Assembly: GCF_017356265.1 (NCBI RefSeq)
Contig: NZ_JAFNAW010000002.1
Coordinates: 1 to 64,000 of the forward strand
Length of the DNA: 64,000 nt
Direction: 5' to 3'
Source of the DNA: Paracoccus fontiphilus
GTDB taxonomy: Bacteria > Pseudomonadota > Alphaproteobacteria > Rhodobacterales > Rhodobacteraceae
This document shows positions 8,285 through 18,484 of the stretch, in pieces. A program made the position numbers and the translations under genes. The first letter of the stretch is position 1. Every line of letters begins with the position of its first letter. Under the pieces are notes generated by a model. That model made no database searches and was not told where the DNA came from. It worked only from the letters and a program-made list of their open reading frames with translations.

Positions 8285-10317
8285 TGGCACTGCTGGACAT
8301 CCGCAACCTGTCGGTCCGGTTCAAGACCGCTGTCGGAACGGTGCAGGCCGTCGATGACCTGGACCTGACCCTTGAGGCTGGCGAGACCTTGGGCATCGTC
8401 GGCGAATCCGGGTCCGGCAAGTCGCAGCTTGCCTTTGCGGTCATGGGGCTGCTTGCCCGGAACGGCCATGCAAGCGGCAGCGTGCGTCTGGACGGGCAAG
8501 AGATCCTGAATGCCCCGCCCAAGGTTCTGAACCGCGTCCGCGCCGAAAGGATCGCGATGATCTTCCAGGACCCGATGACCTCGCTGAACCCCTACATGCG
8601 CGTGTCCCGGCAGATGGCCGAGGTGCTGGTCATGCACAAGGGCATGTCTTGGAGGGAAGCCCATGCCAAGTCCTTGCGGATGCTGGATGCCGTCCAGATC
8701 CCTGACGCCAAGACACGCATAAACCATTACCCCCACGAGTTCAGCGGAGGCATGCGCCAGCGGGTGATGATCGCGATGGCGCTGCTGTGCGGGCCGCGCC
8801 TGCTGATCGCGGACGAACCGACCACGGCGCTGGATGTGACCGTCCAGGCGCAGATCCTGACGCTGCTGTCGGACCTTCAGCGCGATCTTGGCATGGCGAT
8901 GATGCTGATCACGCATGACCTTGGCGTGGTCGCCAGCGCCTGCCAGCGGGTGGCGGTGATGTATGCGGGCCGCATCCGCGAGACGGGGCCCACCGCCGCG
9001 ATCTTCGACGATCCCGCCCATCCCTACACCAAGGGCCTTCTGTCCGCCGTTCCCCGGATCGACGCCAGCGGCAGCCGCCTTGTCGCCATTCCGGGACAGC
9101 CCCCGGACATGAACGCCTTGCCAGCGGGCTGCGCCTTCGCCCCGCGCTGCCCGTCCCGCCGCGAGGATTGCGAAAGCCGGCGCCCGCCGTTGTCGGCCTT
9201 CGCCCCGCAGCGATGGCGTGCCTGCCATGCCCCGCTGGATGAGGTTCGCAGCCCCATGGACTGTTCGCCCCACCCCGACAGCGCCCGAGGACCAGCGCGC
9301 CGGGACCGGCCGTTGCTGGACGTTCGCGATCTGCAGGTCACCTTCCCGGTGCGCCCCAAGGGTGCCATGCCTTGGGCCCGGCCCCTGCCCCTTCGCGCCT
9401 TGAACGGCGTCGATTTCACCTTGGCTCCGGGTGAAACCCTGGGCGTCGTCGGTGAATCGGGCTGCGGCAAGTCCACCCTCGCCCGCGCCCTGGTCGGACT
9501 GGTTCCGGCCCAGGGCGCGGCCCGGTGGACCGACGGCAGTGATCTGGTCGGCCTGACGCCGCGCGGGATGCAGCCCTATCGGCGCGAGATCCAGATGGTG
9601 TTCCAGGACCCGCTCGCCAGCCTGGACCCCCGCATGACCGTGGGCCAAATCATCGCCGAGCCGCTGACCACGCATCGCCCGGACCTGCCAAGGTCCGAGG
9701 TGAAATCCCAAGTCAAGGCGATGATGGACAGGGTCGGCCTGCTGCCCGGCCAGATCAACCGCTATCCCCACGAGTTCTCCGGCGGGCAATGCCAGCGCAT
9801 CGGCATTGCCCGCGCCCTGATCGTGAACCCCCGGCTGATCATCTGCGACGAGCCGGTCAGCGCGCTCGACGTCTCGATCCAGGCACAGGTCGTCAACCTG
9901 CTGACCGATTTGCAGGGCGCTCTGGACCTCGCGCTGATCTTCATCGCCCATGACCTCGCGGTGGTCCGGCATATCAGCGACCGGGTCATGGTGCTTTACC
10001 TTGGCAAGGTCATGGAGATCGCGCCAACCGAAGATCTTTACGCCAGACCGCGACACCCCTACACGCAGGCGCTGTTGTCGGCGGTGCCGACCGCTCGTCC
10101 CGGCGCCGACCGTATCGCCGTGCCCGTCGGGGGTGAACTGCCATCGCCCCTCCATCCGCCGTCCGGCTGCGTCTTTCGCACCCGCTGTCCCCGCGCGCAG
10201 CCCATATGCGCGGCCCAAGCGCCCGGCCTTGCCGGCGACGCGCACCGGACGGCCTGCCACTTTCCAGGCCCCCCGAGCGCAGAGGAAACAGCACGCGCGC
10301 AGGCCCGCATGGCCTGA
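8284..10317 (+). CDS. Fused dual-ATPase subunit of the oligopeptide ABC transporter (OppD-OppF fusion)
   Basis: One 677-residue chain carries two complete peptide-transporter ATPases. The first has Walker A GESGSGKS at residues 40-47, the FSGGMRQR signature near 153-160 and a Walker B/DEPT motif near 175-180. The second has Walker A GESGCGKS at 390-397 and an FSGGQCQR signature. Each domain is followed by the Cys-containing peptide-transporter tail ([28 protein letters not shown]) known from OppD and OppF. A ~30-residue linker (about 318-345) joins the halves. Fused ATPases are known, for example YejF and GsiA. The start overlaps the oppC stop. Confidence 0.93.
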   Translation: MALLDIRNLSVRFKTAVGTVQAVDDLDLTLEAGETLGIVGESGSGKSQLAFAVMGLLARNGHASGSVRLDGQEILNAPPKVLNRVRAERIAMIFQDPMTSLNPYMRVSRQMAEVLVMHKGMSWREAHAKSLRMLDAVQIPDAKTRINHYPHEFSGGMRQRVMIAMALLCGPRLLIADEPTTALDVTVQAQILTLLSDLQRDLGMAMMLITHDLGVVASACQRVAVMYAGRIRETGPTAAIFDDPAHPYTKGLLSAVPRIDASGSRLVAIPGQPPDMNALPAGCAFAPRCPSRREDCESRRPPLSAFAPQRWRACHAPLDEVRSPMDCSPHPDSARGPARRDRPLLDVRDLQVTFPVRPKGAMPWARPLPLRALNGVDFTLAPGETLGVVGESGCGKSTLARALVGLVPAQGAARWTDGSDLVGLTPRGMQPYRREIQMVFQDPLASLDPRMTVGQIIAEPLTTHRPDLPRSEVKSQVKAMMDRVGLLPGQINRYPHEFSGGQCQRIGIARALIVNPRLIICDEPVSALDVSIQAQVVNLLTDLQGALDLALIFIAHDLAVVRHISDRVMVLYLGKVMEIAPTEDLYARPRHPYTQALLSAVPTARPGADRIAVPVGGELPSPLHPPSGCVFRTRCPRAQPICAAQAPGLAGDAHRTACHFPGPPSAEETARAQARMA

Positions 10318-10330
10318 CGCGCTCGCTTGG

Positions 10331-11386
10331 TCAGCCTATGACGACCCGGCCCGCGCCCTCGACCGCGCGACCGATCACGACGGCCTCGGCAAAGCCGTGG
10401 TCGCGGAAGATCGACAGGGCTGCCTCGGCCTGATCCTCGGCGCAGGCGACCAGCAGGCCCCCGCTGGTCTGCGGATCGGTCAGCAGCGCGCGATCGGTAT
10501 CGGAAAGACGCTCGGGCAAGGCGACCTCGGCCCCGTAGCTGGCCCAGTTGCGGCCGGACGCGCCCGTGACATGGCCGGAGGCCGCCAGGTCGCGAACACC
10601 TGCCAGCAGCGGCACGGCATCCCAGTCCAGCCGCAACTCGCAGCCCGACCCGCGCGCCATCTCCAGCGCATGGCCCGCCAGGCCGAAGCCCGTCACGTCG
10701 GTCATCGCATGGACGCCGGGCAGCCGCGCCAGATCCGGTCCCGGCGTGTTCAGCCGGGTCGTCGCGTCGATCATCGCGGCATAGCCCTGGGGCGACAAGG
10801 CGCCCTTCTTCAGCGCCGCCGACATGACGCCCACGCCCAGCGGCTTGCCCAGAATCAGCACGTCGCCCGGCCTGGCGCCGCTGTTGCGCTTGATGTGATC
10901 GGGATCGACCAGGCCAAGGGCCACCAGTCCATAGATCGCCTCGACCGAGTCGATAGTGTGCCCGCCGCCGATGGGGATGCCCGCCTCGCGGCAGGCCATC
11001 GCGCCGCCCTCCAGGATGCGCGCGATGGTTTCCCCCGACAGCGTGTTGATCGGCATGCCCACCAGCGACAGCGCCATGATCGGCGTGCCGCCCATGGCAT
11101 AGACATCGCTGATCGCGTTCGTCGCGGCGATGCGGCCGAAATCCAGCGGATCATCCACGATCGGCATGAAGAAGTCGGTCGTCGCCACCAGCGCCTGCCG
11201 GTCGTTCAGCCGATACACCGCGGCGTCGTCCGAGGTCTCGATCCCGACCAGCAGCGCCTCGGGGACCGGCAGCATGGCGGTGCCGCGCAGCAGCCCGGTC
11301 AGCACGCCCGGCGCGATCTTGCAGCCGCAACCGCCGCCATGGGACAATGAGGTCAGGCGCGGTTCGGTCATTTGCTGGTCGTCCAT
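10331..11386 (-). CDS. selD: Selenide, water dikinase (selenophosphate synthase)
   Basis: Makes selenophosphate from selenide and ATP, the selenium donor for selenocysteine and 2-selenouridine tRNA. The 351-residue product has the HGGGCGCKI motif, whose Cys20 and Lys23 match the catalytic Cys17 and Lys20 of E. coli SelD, so the active-site residue is cysteine and not selenocysteine. The ATG at 11386 has a GGAGG site six bases upstream. The frame extends further but overlaps the hisF leader. It ends 13 bases from the ABC ATPase gene, tail to tail. No selA, selB or selU gene is nearby. Confidence 0.93.
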   Translation of the reverse strand: MDDQQMTEPRLTSLSHGGGCGCKIAPGVLTGLLRGTAMLPVPEALLVGIETSDDAAVYRLNDRQALVATTDFFMPIVDDPLDFGRIAATNAISDVYAMGGTPIMALSLVGMPINTLSGETIARILEGGAMACREAGIPIGGGHTIDSVEAIYGLVALGLVDPDHIKRNSGARPGDVLILGKPLGVGVMSAALKKGALSPQGYAAMIDATTRLNTPGPDLARLPGVHAMTDVTGFGLAGHALEMARGSGCELRLDWDAVPLLAGVRDLAASGHVTGASGRNWASYGAEVALPERLSDTDRALLTDPQTSGGLLVACAEDQAEAALSIFRDHGFAEAVVIGRAVEGAGRVVIG

Positions 11387-11483
11387 CGGGGCCTCCGGTT
11401 CGGTTCGCGCCACGGTATCACCCGCAAATCGCATCTTCAACGAAGGGCCGTTTGCGCATAGGACGGTCCGCAAGGAGAAGCCC

Positions 11484-12245
11484 ATGCTCAAGACCCGCAT
11501 CATCCCCTGCCTGGACGTGGCCGACGGCCGCGTCGTCAAGGGCGTCAACTTCGTGGACCTGATCGACGCAGGCGACCCGGTCGAGGCCGCCCGAGCCTAT
11601 GACGCCGCCGGCGCCGACGAGATCTGCTTTCTGGACATCCACGCCACGCATGAAAACCGCGGCACCATGTTCGACCTGGTGACACGCACGGCGGAACAGT
11701 GCTTCGTGCCGCTGACGGTGGGCGGCGGCGTCAGGACGCATGACGACGTGCGGGCGCTGCTGCTGGCCGGGGCCGACAAGGTCAGCTTCAATTCCGCCGC
11801 CGTGGCCGACCCCAACGTGGTGGCCCATGCAGCCGACCGCTTCGGCAGCCAGTGCATCGTCGTGGCCATCGACGCCAAGACGGTCGCGGACGGCCGGTGG
11901 GAGATCTTCACCCACGGCGGCCGCAAGCCGACCGGCATCGACGCGGTGGAATTCGCCCGCACGGTCGAGGCCAAGGGCGCCGGAGAGATCCTGCTGACCT
12001 CCATGGACCGCGACGGGACGCGGGCGGGCTTCAACATTCCGCTGACACGCGCCATCGCGGATGCGGTGAACATCCCCGTCATCGCCTCGGGCGGGGTCGG
12101 CACGCTGGACCACCTGGTCGAGGGCGTGACCCAAGGCCATGCCAGCGCGGTCCTTGCGGCATCCATCTTCCACTTCGGCACCTTCACCATCGCCGAAGCC
12201 AAGGCCCACATGGCCGCCGCCGGCATCCCCATGAGGCTGGCATGA
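11484..12245 (+). CDS. hisF: Imidazole glycerol phosphate synthase cyclase subunit
   Basis: Catalyses ring closure to imidazole glycerol phosphate and AICAR in histidine synthesis, working with the HisH glutaminase. The 253-residue TIM-barrel protein begins [16 protein letters not shown], with catalytic Asp11 in place, and has the second phosphate-site signature ([11 protein letters not shown]) near residue 195. A clear AAGGAG site precedes the ATG. The stop overlaps the hisE start (ATGA). The rest of the his operon lies outside the window. Confidence 0.96.
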   Translation: MLKTRIIPCLDVADGRVVKGVNFVDLIDAGDPVEAARAYDAAGADEICFLDIHATHENRGTMFDLVTRTAEQCFVPLTVGGGVRTHDDVRALLLAGADKVSFNSAAVADPNVVAHAADRFGSQCIVVAIDAKTVADGRWEIFTHGGRKPTGIDAVEFARTVEAKGAGEILLTSMDRDGTRAGFNIPLTRAIADAVNIPVIASGGVGTLDHLVEGVTQGHASAVLAASIFHFGTFTIAEAKAHMAAAGIPMRLA

Positions 12246-12556
12246 GCGCCCTGCACGACCTGGCCGCGACCATCGCCGCCCGCAAGACCGCCGATCCCGA
12301 CGGCAGCTGGACCGCGAGGCTGCTGGCGAAAGGCCCCGAGAAATGCGCCGAGAAGTTCGGCGAGGAAGCCGTCGAGGCGATCATCGAGGCCGTCAAGGGC
12401 GACCGCGCCCGGCTGACCAGCGAAGCCGCCGACGTGATCTTCCACCTGCTGGTGATGCTGGCTGCCCGCGACGTGACCCTGGCCGAGGTCGAGGCCGAAC
12501 TGGACCGCCGCGCCGGGACCTCGGGGCTGGCGGAAAAGGCGGCGCGGCCGTCCTAA
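12242..12556 (+). CDS. hisE: Phosphoribosyl-ATP pyrophosphatase
   Basis: Second step of histidine biosynthesis: hydrolysis of phosphoribosyl-ATP to phosphoribosyl-AMP. The 104-residue protein is of the stand-alone HisE type, all alpha-helical, with the MazG-like acidic motifs [13 protein letters not shown] (about residues 38-50) and [14 protein letters not shown] (about 60-73), which supply the metal-binding glutamates and aspartate. It is translationally coupled to hisF by an ATGA overlap. About 110 bases separate it from accB, including a TATAAG at 12605 that could be part of an accB promoter, though no convincing -35 element was found. Confidence 0.94.
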   Translation: MSALHDLAATIAARKTADPDGSWTARLLAKGPEKCAEKFGEEAVEAIIEAVKGDRARLTSEAADVIFHLLVMLAARDVTLAEVEAELDRRAGTSGLAEKAARPS

Positions 12557-12669
12557 TCGGGCAAGCCGTCTTCCAAACCCTTCCCCTTGGCGCGACTTGG
12601 GGTCTATAAGCGGGCAAACTGTCGTGCCCCGGCTGGGCTGCGGCATCATAAACATTGGCAGAGGACCGC

Positions 12670-13173
12670 ATGAGCAACGATTCCCAGAACGGCAAGCATC
12701 ACGAAGGCGACGTGGCTTTCATCCAGTCGCTGGCGGAACTGTTGAATGCAAGCGACCTGTCGGAACTGTCGGTCAAGCGCGAATACGGCGAACATGACCG
12801 CCTGACCGTCAGCTTGTCCAAGCATGGCAAGCCGGTGGCCTTTGCCGCGCCGGCCCCCGTCGCGGCTGCCGCGCCCGCCCCGCAGGCCAACGCGGTCCCG
12901 GCGCAACTGCCCGCCGTCAGCGAGGACCCGGCCAGCCTTCCGGGCGCCGTCACCTCGCCCATGGTCGGCACCGCCTACCTGTCCCCCGAACCCGGCGCCG
13001 CGCCCTTCGTGCAGATCGGCCAGGCCGTGGCGGAAGGCGACACGCTGATGATCGTCGAGGCGATGAAGACCATGAACCACATTCCGGCCCCCCGCGCCGG
13101 GACCGTCAGGCGCATCCTCATCGACGACGGCGCCCCGGTCGAATTCGGCGCGCCCCTGATGGTCGTCGAGTGA
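12670..13173 (+). CDS. accB: Acetyl-CoA carboxylase biotin carboxyl carrier protein
   Basis: Carries the biotin that shuttles carboxyl groups in acetyl-CoA carboxylase, the first step of fatty acid synthesis. The 167-residue protein has the AccB plan: a short N-terminal dimerisation region, an Ala/Pro-rich flexible linker (about residues 58-90), and a biotinyl domain with the EAMKTMNH motif, Lys133 being the biotin attachment site. The ATG at 12670 follows a GAGGA-like site. accC begins 7 bases after the stop, the standard accBC operon. Confidence 0.96.
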   Translation: MSNDSQNGKHHEGDVAFIQSLAELLNASDLSELSVKREYGEHDRLTVSLSKHGKPVAFAAPAPVAAAAPAPQANAVPAQLPAVSEDPASLPGAVTSPMVGTAYLSPEPGAAPFVQIGQAVAEGDTLMIVEAMKTMNHIPAPRAGTVRRILIDDGAPVEFGAPLMVVE

Positions 13174-13180
13174 GGCGCGG

Positions 13181-14527
13181 ATGTTCGACAAGATCCTGAT
13201 CGCCAATCGCGGCGAGATTGCCCTGCGCGTGATTCGCGCCTGCCGCGAGATGGGCATCGCCTCGGTCGCGGTCCATTCCACCGCCGACGCCGACGCGATG
13301 CATGTCCGCATGGCCGATGAATCCGTCTGCATCGGCCCCGCGCCGTCATCGGCCAGCTACCTGTCGATGCCCGCCATCATCTCGGCCTGCGAGATCACGG
13401 GCGCCCAGGCGATCCATCCCGGCTATGGCTTCCTGTCAGAAAACGCGGCCTTCGTGCAGATGGTCGAGGATCACGGCATCACCTTCATCGGCCCGCGCGC
13501 GGAACACATCCGCATCATGGGCGACAAGATCACCGCCAAGGACACGATGAAGAACCTTGGCGTGCCCTGCGTGCCGGGCAGCGACGGCGGCGTGGACGAT
13601 GTCGAGACCGCCCGCAGGGTCGCGGCCGAGATCGGCTATCCCGTCATCATCAAGGCCACCGCAGGCGGCGGCGGGCGCGGCATGAAGGTCGCCCATGACG
13701 ACAAGGGCCTAGAGGTCGCCTTCCGCACCGCGCGGGCCGAGGCCAAGGCCGCCTTCGGCAATCCCGACGTTTATATCGAGAAATACCTGCAGAAGCCGCG
13801 CCATATCGAGATCCAGGTCTTCGGCGACGGCAAGGGCCGCGCGGTCCATCTGGGCGAACGCGACTGTTCCCTGCAGCGCCGCCACCAGAAGGTGCTGGAG
13901 GAGGCGCCCGGCCCCGCCATCACCGCCGAGGAACGCGCCCGCATCGGCAAGACCTGCGCCGATGCCGTGGCCAAGATCGGCTATTCCGGCGCCGGCACCA
14001 TCGAGTTCCTGTATGAGGACGGCGAGTTCTACTTCATCGAGATGAACACCCGCCTGCAGGTGGAACATCCCGTGACCGAGGCGATCTTCGGCGTGGACTT
14101 GGTCCGCCAGCAGATCCTCGTGGCCTCGGGCGAGGAGATGGAGTTCCGGCAGGAAGACCTGTCGATTCGCGGCCATTCGATCGAGGTGCGCATCAACGCC
14201 GAAAAGGTGCCGGGCTTCTCTCCCTGCCCCGGCCGGATCACCCAGTATCACGCGCCGGGCGGGCTTGGGGTGCGGATGGACAGCGCGCTTTACGACGGCT
14301 ATTCGATCCCGCCCTACTATGACAGCCTGATCGGCAAGCTGATCGTGCATGGCCGCGACCGGGCCGAGGCCTTGGCGCGCCTGGACCGTGCCCTGGGCGA
14401 ATTGATCGTCGATGGCGTCGATACCACCGTGCCGCTGTTCACCGCGCTTCTGCAGGAACCCGATATCCTGTCGGGCAACTACTCGATCCACTGGCTGGAA
14501 CGCTGGCTGGACCGGAAGTTCGGCTGA
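13181..14527 (+). CDS. accC: Acetyl-CoA carboxylase, biotin carboxylase subunit
   Basis: ATP-dependent carboxylation of the biotin on AccB. The 448-residue length is typical. Domains in order are the N-terminal biotin carboxylase fold ([20 protein letters not shown]), the ATP-grasp domain with the glycine loop [10 protein letters not shown] near residue 163 and the [14 protein letters not shown] metal/catalytic motif near residue 288, and the C-terminal biotin carboxylase domain. It forms an operon with accB and sits just ahead of aat. Confidence 0.97.
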   Translation: MFDKILIANRGEIALRVIRACREMGIASVAVHSTADADAMHVRMADESVCIGPAPSSASYLSMPAIISACEITGAQAIHPGYGFLSENAAFVQMVEDHGITFIGPRAEHIRIMGDKITAKDTMKNLGVPCVPGSDGGVDDVETARRVAAEIGYPVIIKATAGGGGRGMKVAHDDKGLEVAFRTARAEAKAAFGNPDVYIEKYLQKPRHIEIQVFGDGKGRAVHLGERDCSLQRRHQKVLEEAPGPAITAEERARIGKTCADAVAKIGYSGAGTIEFLYEDGEFYFIEMNTRLQVEHPVTEAIFGVDLVRQQILVASGEEMEFRQEDLSIRGHSIEVRINAEKVPGFSPCPGRITQYHAPGGLGVRMDSALYDGYSIPPYYDSLIGKLIVHGRDRAEALARLDRALGELIVDGVDTTVPLFTALLQEPDILSGNYSIHWLERWLDRKFG

Positions 14528-14536
14528 TCCGCGCCC

Positions 14537-15166
14537 ATGCTGACGCCTGCGCAACTGCTCAAGGGCTATGCGCGGGGCGTCTTTCCCATGGCGGAAAGCG
14601 CCTATGATCCGCGGCTCTACTGGTATGACCCGCCTTTGCGGGGTGTCCTGCCCATCGGCCGGGTCCACGCGTCGCGGTCCCTACTGAAAGATTTGCGGAA
14701 AGGTGGCTGGTCGGCGCATCTGGACGGGGACTTCGACGCGGTTGTCGCTGCCTGCGCCGATCGCGACACGACTTGGATCAACGCGCCGCTTGCCCGCCTC
14801 TACCATCGCCTGCATGAGACCGGCCACGCCCATGCCCTGGAGATCCGCCACGACGGCAGCTTCGCGGGCGGCATTTTCGGCGTGACGCTTGGCACCGCCT
14901 TCTTCGGCGAATCCATGGTTTCCACCCGGACCAACGGGTCGAAGATGGCGCTGTTGTGGATGTCCAGCCATCTGGCACGCTGCGGGTTCACGCTGTTCGA
15001 CACGCAATTCCTGACCCCGCACCTGGCCCGCATGGGCGGCGTCGAGATCCCGAGAGAGCATTATCACCTGCTGCTGGCGGATGCCCTGACCCGGCGCGCG
15101 GACCTGAAGTCACATCCCCTGCCGACCGCCGATCAGCTTTGGCAGGAAATCACCCAGATATCATAG
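14537..15166 (+). CDS. aat: Leucyl/phenylalanyl-tRNA--protein transferase
   Basis: Attaches Leu or Phe from aminoacyl-tRNA to proteins with N-terminal Lys or Arg, marking them for ClpS-ClpAP. The 209-residue protein shows the family's LLKGYARGVFPMAE start, a YWYDPPLRGVLP-like segment near residue 30, the GGIFGVTLGTAFFGESMFS-type core (SMVS here) near 112, and LFDTQFLTPHLARMGGVEIPR near 155. The adaptor ClpS and both Clp subunits X and P are encoded elsewhere in this window. Its last 34 bases overlap, tail to tail, the DUF2155 gene on the other strand. Confidence 0.95.
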   Translation: MLTPAQLLKGYARGVFPMAESAYDPRLYWYDPPLRGVLPIGRVHASRSLLKDLRKGGWSAHLDGDFDAVVAACADRDTTWINAPLARLYHRLHETGHAHALEIRHDGSFAGGIFGVTLGTAFFGESMVSTRTNGSKMALLWMSSHLARCGFTLFDTQFLTPHLARMGGVEIPREHYHLLLADALTRRADLKSHPLPTADQLWQEITQIS

Positions 15167-15483
15167 CGGGCGTCGTCCAAGGCGGACAGCGCAGGAGAGG
15201 ACGAAATCATCCAGCCGCTGAACAGCGTCACGTTCTCGGACGTGTCCGTGACGGTCAGTTGCGCATAGGCGTCGGAACTTGGATCGCCTGCCGGATAGCG
15301 GCATTCGCCGAGACGAACTTCAAGCCGTCCATAACGGACAGCCTGCCCGACCTGCACCGGCAGGTCCGTCGTCCGGCCGGAAATCTTGTCGAGCCCGCGC
15401 AGCAGCGCGCCGTCGGCACGGGCCACGTCCTGAGCGGCAGCGGGGGCCGCCAAGGCTGCCAGCAGCAGGGCCGCACGGATCAC
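15133..15483 (-). CDS. DUF2155 domain-containing exported protein
   Basis: A 116-residue protein with a signal peptide (residues 1-18, cleaved after AAA), so exported to the periplasm. The remainder resembles the DUF2155 family of alphaproteobacteria, with two cysteines (in GECRYP and VISCQS) that could form a disulfide and a conserved-looking VTLFSGWMISSSPALSALD segment near the C terminus. No biochemical role is established for the family. It lies immediately downstream of mlaD and probably shares its transcript with the NDUFA12 gene. Confidence 0.82.
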   Translation of the reverse strand: MIRAALLLAALAAPAAAQDVARADGALLRGLDKISGRTTDLPVQVGQAVRYGRLEVRLGECRYPAGDPSSDAYAQLTVTDTSENVTLFSGWMISSSPALSALDDARYDIWVISCQS

Positions 15484-15947
15484 GGCTGCTCTCCCTCGTC
15501 CTGCGCCTGGCTGTCCACGAACTTCATCATCAGCGACAACAGGCTGACGGCGCCCTGGACGTCCTCGATCTCGTCACCGGGGGCGAGGTTCTCGGGGCTG
15601 CCGCCGGGCTGGATCTGGATATAGGCGCCCCCCAGCAAGCCGTCCGACTGGATCAGCGCCGCGCTGTCGGCGGGAAGCGCGATCTCATCGGGGATCGTCA
15701 GCCTTGCATCAGCCATGTAGGTCGAGGGGTTCAGCGACACGCTGGACACCCGGCCAACCTGCACCCCTGCCAGCCGGACCTCGGTGCCGACGGCAATGCC
15801 ATCCACGTCGGGGAAGGACGCCGTCAGCTCGTAGCCATGGTCCTGCACGAAGCCGCTGCCGAAGCCCCACAGCAAAAAGCCCGCCGCCGTCGCCAGCACT
15901 GCCGCGCCGGCCAGCAGTTCCGCCCGGTGCTCGCTTGCCGCGGTCAT
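15480..15947 (-). CDS. mlaD: MlaD-family lipid transport protein (MCE domain)
   Basis: A 155-residue protein with one N-terminal membrane anchor (about residues 10-30) followed by a single MCE domain (about 35-115), the layout of MlaD, the hexameric ring of the phospholipid transport complex that maintains outer-membrane lipid asymmetry. Typical MCE features are VDGIAVGTEVRLAGVQVGRV and SDGLLGGAYIQIQPGG. The ATPase and permease partners (MlaF, MlaE) are not next to it. Instead it sits between the NDUFA12 gene, directly abutting, and the DUF2155 gene, overlapping by 4 bases. Confidence 0.88.
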   Translation of the reverse strand: MTAASEHRAELLAGAAVLATAAGFLLWGFGSGFVQDHGYELTASFPDVDGIAVGTEVRLAGVQVGRVSSVSLNPSTYMADARLTIPDEIALPADSAALIQSDGLLGGAYIQIQPGGSPENLAPGDEIEDVQGAVSLLSLMMKFVDSQAQDEGEQP

Positions 15948-16322
15948 CTATTCCGGCTGCCACGCATCGTAGTCGCGTCGCGCCGGCTGGTCCGCGTGGT
16001 ACAGCGAACCGTCGGGATAATAGGCGCCGGGCATCCCGGTCCGGTTTTCCTTGTGGGGTTTTTCCCAAGCCTTGTGGGCCAAGGGGGCCTTGGTGGGCGG
16101 CTCGTCCCAGGTATGGTGCAGCCAGCCGTGCCATTCGGGGCTGACCCGGCTTGCCTCGGATTCGCCGCTATAGATCACCCAGCGCCGGGACCCGTCCTTG
16201 TTCTGGTAGAAGATGTTGCCCTCGCCATCCTCTCCGACCTTGATGCCGTTCCGCCAAGTCCAGAACTGGGTATTGATGGTCTGGCTGTTCCACCAGGTCA
16301 GGGCGCGGAGCAGAAAGGACAT
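15948..16322 (-). CDS. NDUFA12 family NADH:ubiquinone oxidoreductase accessory subunit
   Basis: A 124-residue homologue of mitochondrial complex I subunit NDUFA12 (B17.2), a supernumerary subunit found in alphaproteobacteria such as Paracoccus. Recognisable features are the N-terminal [21 protein letters not shown], the [17 protein letters not shown] block and the [16 protein letters not shown] motif near residue 62. It is encoded away from the main nuo operon. Its stop codon directly adjoins the mlaD start, so the three minus-strand genes are likely co-transcribed. Confidence 0.92.
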   Translation of the reverse strand: MSFLLRALTWWNSQTINTQFWTWRNGIKVGEDGEGNIFYQNKDGSRRWVIYSGESEASRVSPEWHGWLHHTWDEPPTKAPLAHKAWEKPHKENRTGMPGAYYPDGSLYHADQPARRDYDAWQPE

Positions 16323-16410
16323 GGGCGGAAACCTCTTGGTCTTTGGCTGGCAGTGATATGGCGCAAAGCGCGGCGAAGATCCAGACTGACCGCACCAAGG
16401 GCTTGTTGAA

Positions 16411-16430
16411 AAGGGGCCTTGCGGCCCCTT
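16411..16430 (-). terminator. Rho-independent terminator after clpX
   Basis: An 8-base perfect stem (AAGGGGCC / GGCCCCTT) with a 4-base loop lies two bases beyond the clpX stop codon. On the minus strand it is followed by TTC, extending the T tract at the stem end to TTTTC. Position and orientation fit termination of the clpP-clpX transcription unit before the NDUFA12 gene. Confidence 0.75.
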
Positions 16431-16432
16431 CG

Positions 16433-17698
16433 TCAGCCCGCCGAGGCCGTTTCCTTCTTCGGGTCGGAATGGATCAGCAGCGGCTTGGTCGCGGCGTTGT
16501 CAACCGCTTCCTCGTTCACCACGACCTCCTCGACGCTGTCCATGCCGGGCAGTTCGAACATGGTGTCCAGCAGGATGTCCTCCATGATGGAACGCAATCC
16601 CCGCGCGCCGGTCTTGCGCTTGATGGCGCGCTTGGCGATGGCCTGCAGCGCGTCTTCCGTGAAAGTCAGTTGCACCCCTTCCAGGTCGAACAGGCGCTGG
16701 TACTGCTTGACCAAGGCGTTCTTCGGCTTGGTCAGGATGATGATCAACGCTTCCTCGTCCAGGTCGGTCAGGGTGGCGATGACCGGCAGACGGCCCACGA
16801 ATTCCGGGATCAGGCCGAATTTCAGCAGATCCTCAGGCTCAAGCTCCTTGAACAGCTCGCCCACGCCGCGGTCGTCGTTCTCCTTGACCGAGGCGCCGAA
16901 GCCCATCGCCGTGCCCTTGTTGCGCTGCGCGATGATCCGGTCGAGGCCCGCGAAGGCGCCGCCGCAGATGAACAGGATGTTGGTCGTGTCCACCTGCAGG
17001 AATTCCTGCTGCGGATGCTTGCGCCCGCCCTGCGGCGGCACCGAGGCCACCGTGCCCTCCATGATCTTCAGCAGGGCCTGCTGCACCCCCTCGCCCGACA
17101 CGTCGCGGGTGATCGAGGGGTTGTCGGACTTGCGGGTGATCTTGTCCACCTCGTCGATATAGACGATGCCGCGCTGTGCGCGTTCGACGTTGTATTCCGA
17201 CGCCTGCAGCAGCTTGAGGATGATGTTCTCGACATCCTCGCCCACATAGCCGGCCTCGGTCAGCGTGGTGGCGTCGGCCATGGTGAAGGGCACGTCCAGG
17301 ATGCGGGCCAGCGTCTGGGCCAGTAGCGTCTTGCCGCAGCCGGTCGGGCCGATCAGCAGGATGTTCGACTTGGCCAGCTCGATATCGCCCTTGGCGCCGT
17401 GGTTCAGCCGCTTGTAGTGGTTGTGCACCGCGACGGACAGCACGCGCTTGGCATGTTCCTGGCCGATCACATAGTCGTCCAGGACGCCGCAGATTTCCTT
17501 GGGCGTCGGCACCCCGTCACCGGACTTCAGGCCCGAGGACTTGGTTTCCTCGCGGATGATGTCCATGCACAGTTCGACGCATTCGTCGCAGATGAACACG
17601 GTCGGTCCCGCGATCAGCTTGCGCACCTCATGCTGGCTCTTGCCGCAAAAGCTGCAATAGAGCGTATTCTTGCTGTCACTGCCGGACTGGTTCGCCAT
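16433..17698 (-). CDS. clpX: ATP-dependent Clp protease ATP-binding subunit ClpX
   Basis: Hexameric AAA+ unfoldase that recognises substrates and feeds them to ClpP. The 421-residue protein has the N-terminal zinc-binding domain (Cys15, Cys18, Cys37, Cys40), Walker A GPTGCGKT at residues 117-124, a Walker [12 protein letters not shown] motif, sensor regions and the ClpP-binding IGF-type loop ([12 protein letters not shown] follows it). It is downstream of clpP on the same strand but with a 153-base gap that holds a promoter candidate and a hairpin, so it can probably be expressed alone. Confidence 0.97.
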   Translation of the reverse strand: MANQSGSDSKNTLYCSFCGKSQHEVRKLIAGPTVFICDECVELCMDIIREETKSSGLKSGDGVPTPKEICGVLDDYVIGQEHAKRVLSVAVHNHYKRLNHGAKGDIELAKSNILLIGPTGCGKTLLAQTLARILDVPFTMADATTLTEAGYVGEDVENIILKLLQASEYNVERAQRGIVYIDEVDKITRKSDNPSITRDVSGEGVQQALLKIMEGTVASVPPQGGRKHPQQEFLQVDTTNILFICGGAFAGLDRIIAQRNKGTAMGFGASVKENDDRGVGELFKELEPEDLLKFGLIPEFVGRLPVIATLTDLDEEALIIILTKPKNALVKQYQRLFDLEGVQLTFTEDALQAIAKRAIKRKTGARGLRSIMEDILLDTMFELPGMDSVEEVVVNEEAVDNAATKPLLIHSDPKKETASAG

Positions 17699-17775
17699 CG
17701 TCCACGTTCCTCGATTGCCGCGGACCTTTCGACCCGCAGGCGGCGCCGGTTACCCTGTGCCGCGTCTGAATTGAT

Positions 17776-17798
17776 CCGTGGCGGTCGGCCCGCCACGG
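17776..17798 (-). other. Stem-loop in the clpP-clpX gap, probable clpX leader hairpin
   Basis: A perfect 9-base inverted repeat (CCGTGGCGG / CCGCCACGG) with a 5-base loop. It has no T tract on the minus strand, so it is a poor classical terminator for clpP. It begins about 6 bases beyond the expected start of a transcript from the promoter candidate at 17811-17839, which would place it at the very 5' end of a ~105-base clpX leader. Confidence 0.55.
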
Positions 17799-17810
17799 CG
17801 TCTGTTCTTT

Positions 17811-17839
17811 ATGTTAGGGTTGACGCGCGCCCGTCACAA
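17811..17839 (-). promoter_or_regulatory. Candidate clpX promoter (sigma-70 type)
   Basis: On the minus strand the sequence reads TTGTGA, 17 bases, then TAACAT, four of six matches to each consensus hexamer at ideal spacing. It lies in the clpP-clpX gap, about 110 bases ahead of the clpX ATG. This is a pattern match only. Confidence 0.4.
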
Positions 17840-17851
17840 TCCCCAACAAGT

Positions 17852-18484
17852 CTATTTCTTCTCGGGTTCCGCCTTGCCGCGCGGGGCAACGACCTCGTCG
17901 ATCAGGCCCCAGTCCTTCGCCTCCTCGGGCGACATGAAGCGGTCGCGCTCCAGCGCCTCCTCGACCTCCTCCAGCGTCCTGCCGGTGTGCTGGACATAGA
18001 TCTCGTTCAGGCGGCGCTTCAGCTTCTCGGTTTCGCGCGCGTGGATCAGGATGTCGGTCGCCTGCCCCTGGAATCCGCCGGACGGCTGGTGGACCATGAC
18101 CCGGCTGTTCGGCAGCGAATAGCGCAGCCCAGGCTCGCCCGCGGCCAGCAGCAGCGAGCCCATGGACGCGGCCTGCCCGACCACCAGCGTCGACACGCGG
18201 GGGCGGATATACTGCATTGTGTCATAGATCGACAGGCCCGAGGTCACGACGCCACCGGGGCTGTTGATGTACATGCTGATGTCCTTGTTCGGGTTTTCCG
18301 CCTCCAGGAACAGCAGTTGCGCGCAGATCAGGGTGGACATGCCGTCATGGACGGGCCCCGAGACGAAGATGATCCGTTCCTTGAGCAGCCGCGAGAAGAT
18401 GTCGTAGGCCCGTTCCCCGCGCGAGGTCTGTTCGACCACCATGGGAACGAGGGTGTTCATGTAGAATTCTGCCGGATCGCTCAT
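17852..18484 (-). CDS. clpP: ATP-dependent Clp protease proteolytic subunit ClpP
   Basis: Tetradecameric serine protease core that works with ClpX or ClpA. The 210-residue protein has the catalytic Ser107 in GQAASMGS and His132 in VMVHQPSGG, with the usual downstream Asp region ([11 protein letters not shown]). The short N-terminal segment before [12 protein letters not shown] is in the normal size range. The start codon faces pth across a 153-base divergent region. The C-terminal KAEPEKK tail is charged and probably disordered. Confidence 0.97.
   Translation of the reverse strand: MSDPAEFYMNTLVPMVVEQTSRGERAYDIFSRLLKERIIFVSGPVHDGMSTLICAQLLFLEAENPNKDISMYINSPGGVVTSGLSIYDTMQYIRPRVSTLVVGQAASMGSLLLAAGEPGLRYSLPNSRVMVHQPSGGFQGQATDILIHARETEKLKRRLNEIYVQHTGRTLEEVEEALERDRFMSPEEAKDWGLIDEVVAPRGKAEPEKK

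Noticed and set aside
8170..10260. A 696-codon open frame antisense to the fused ATPase gene
   Set aside because: Same composition effect. The sense strand has complete ABC motifs twice, and the antisense product has no family features.
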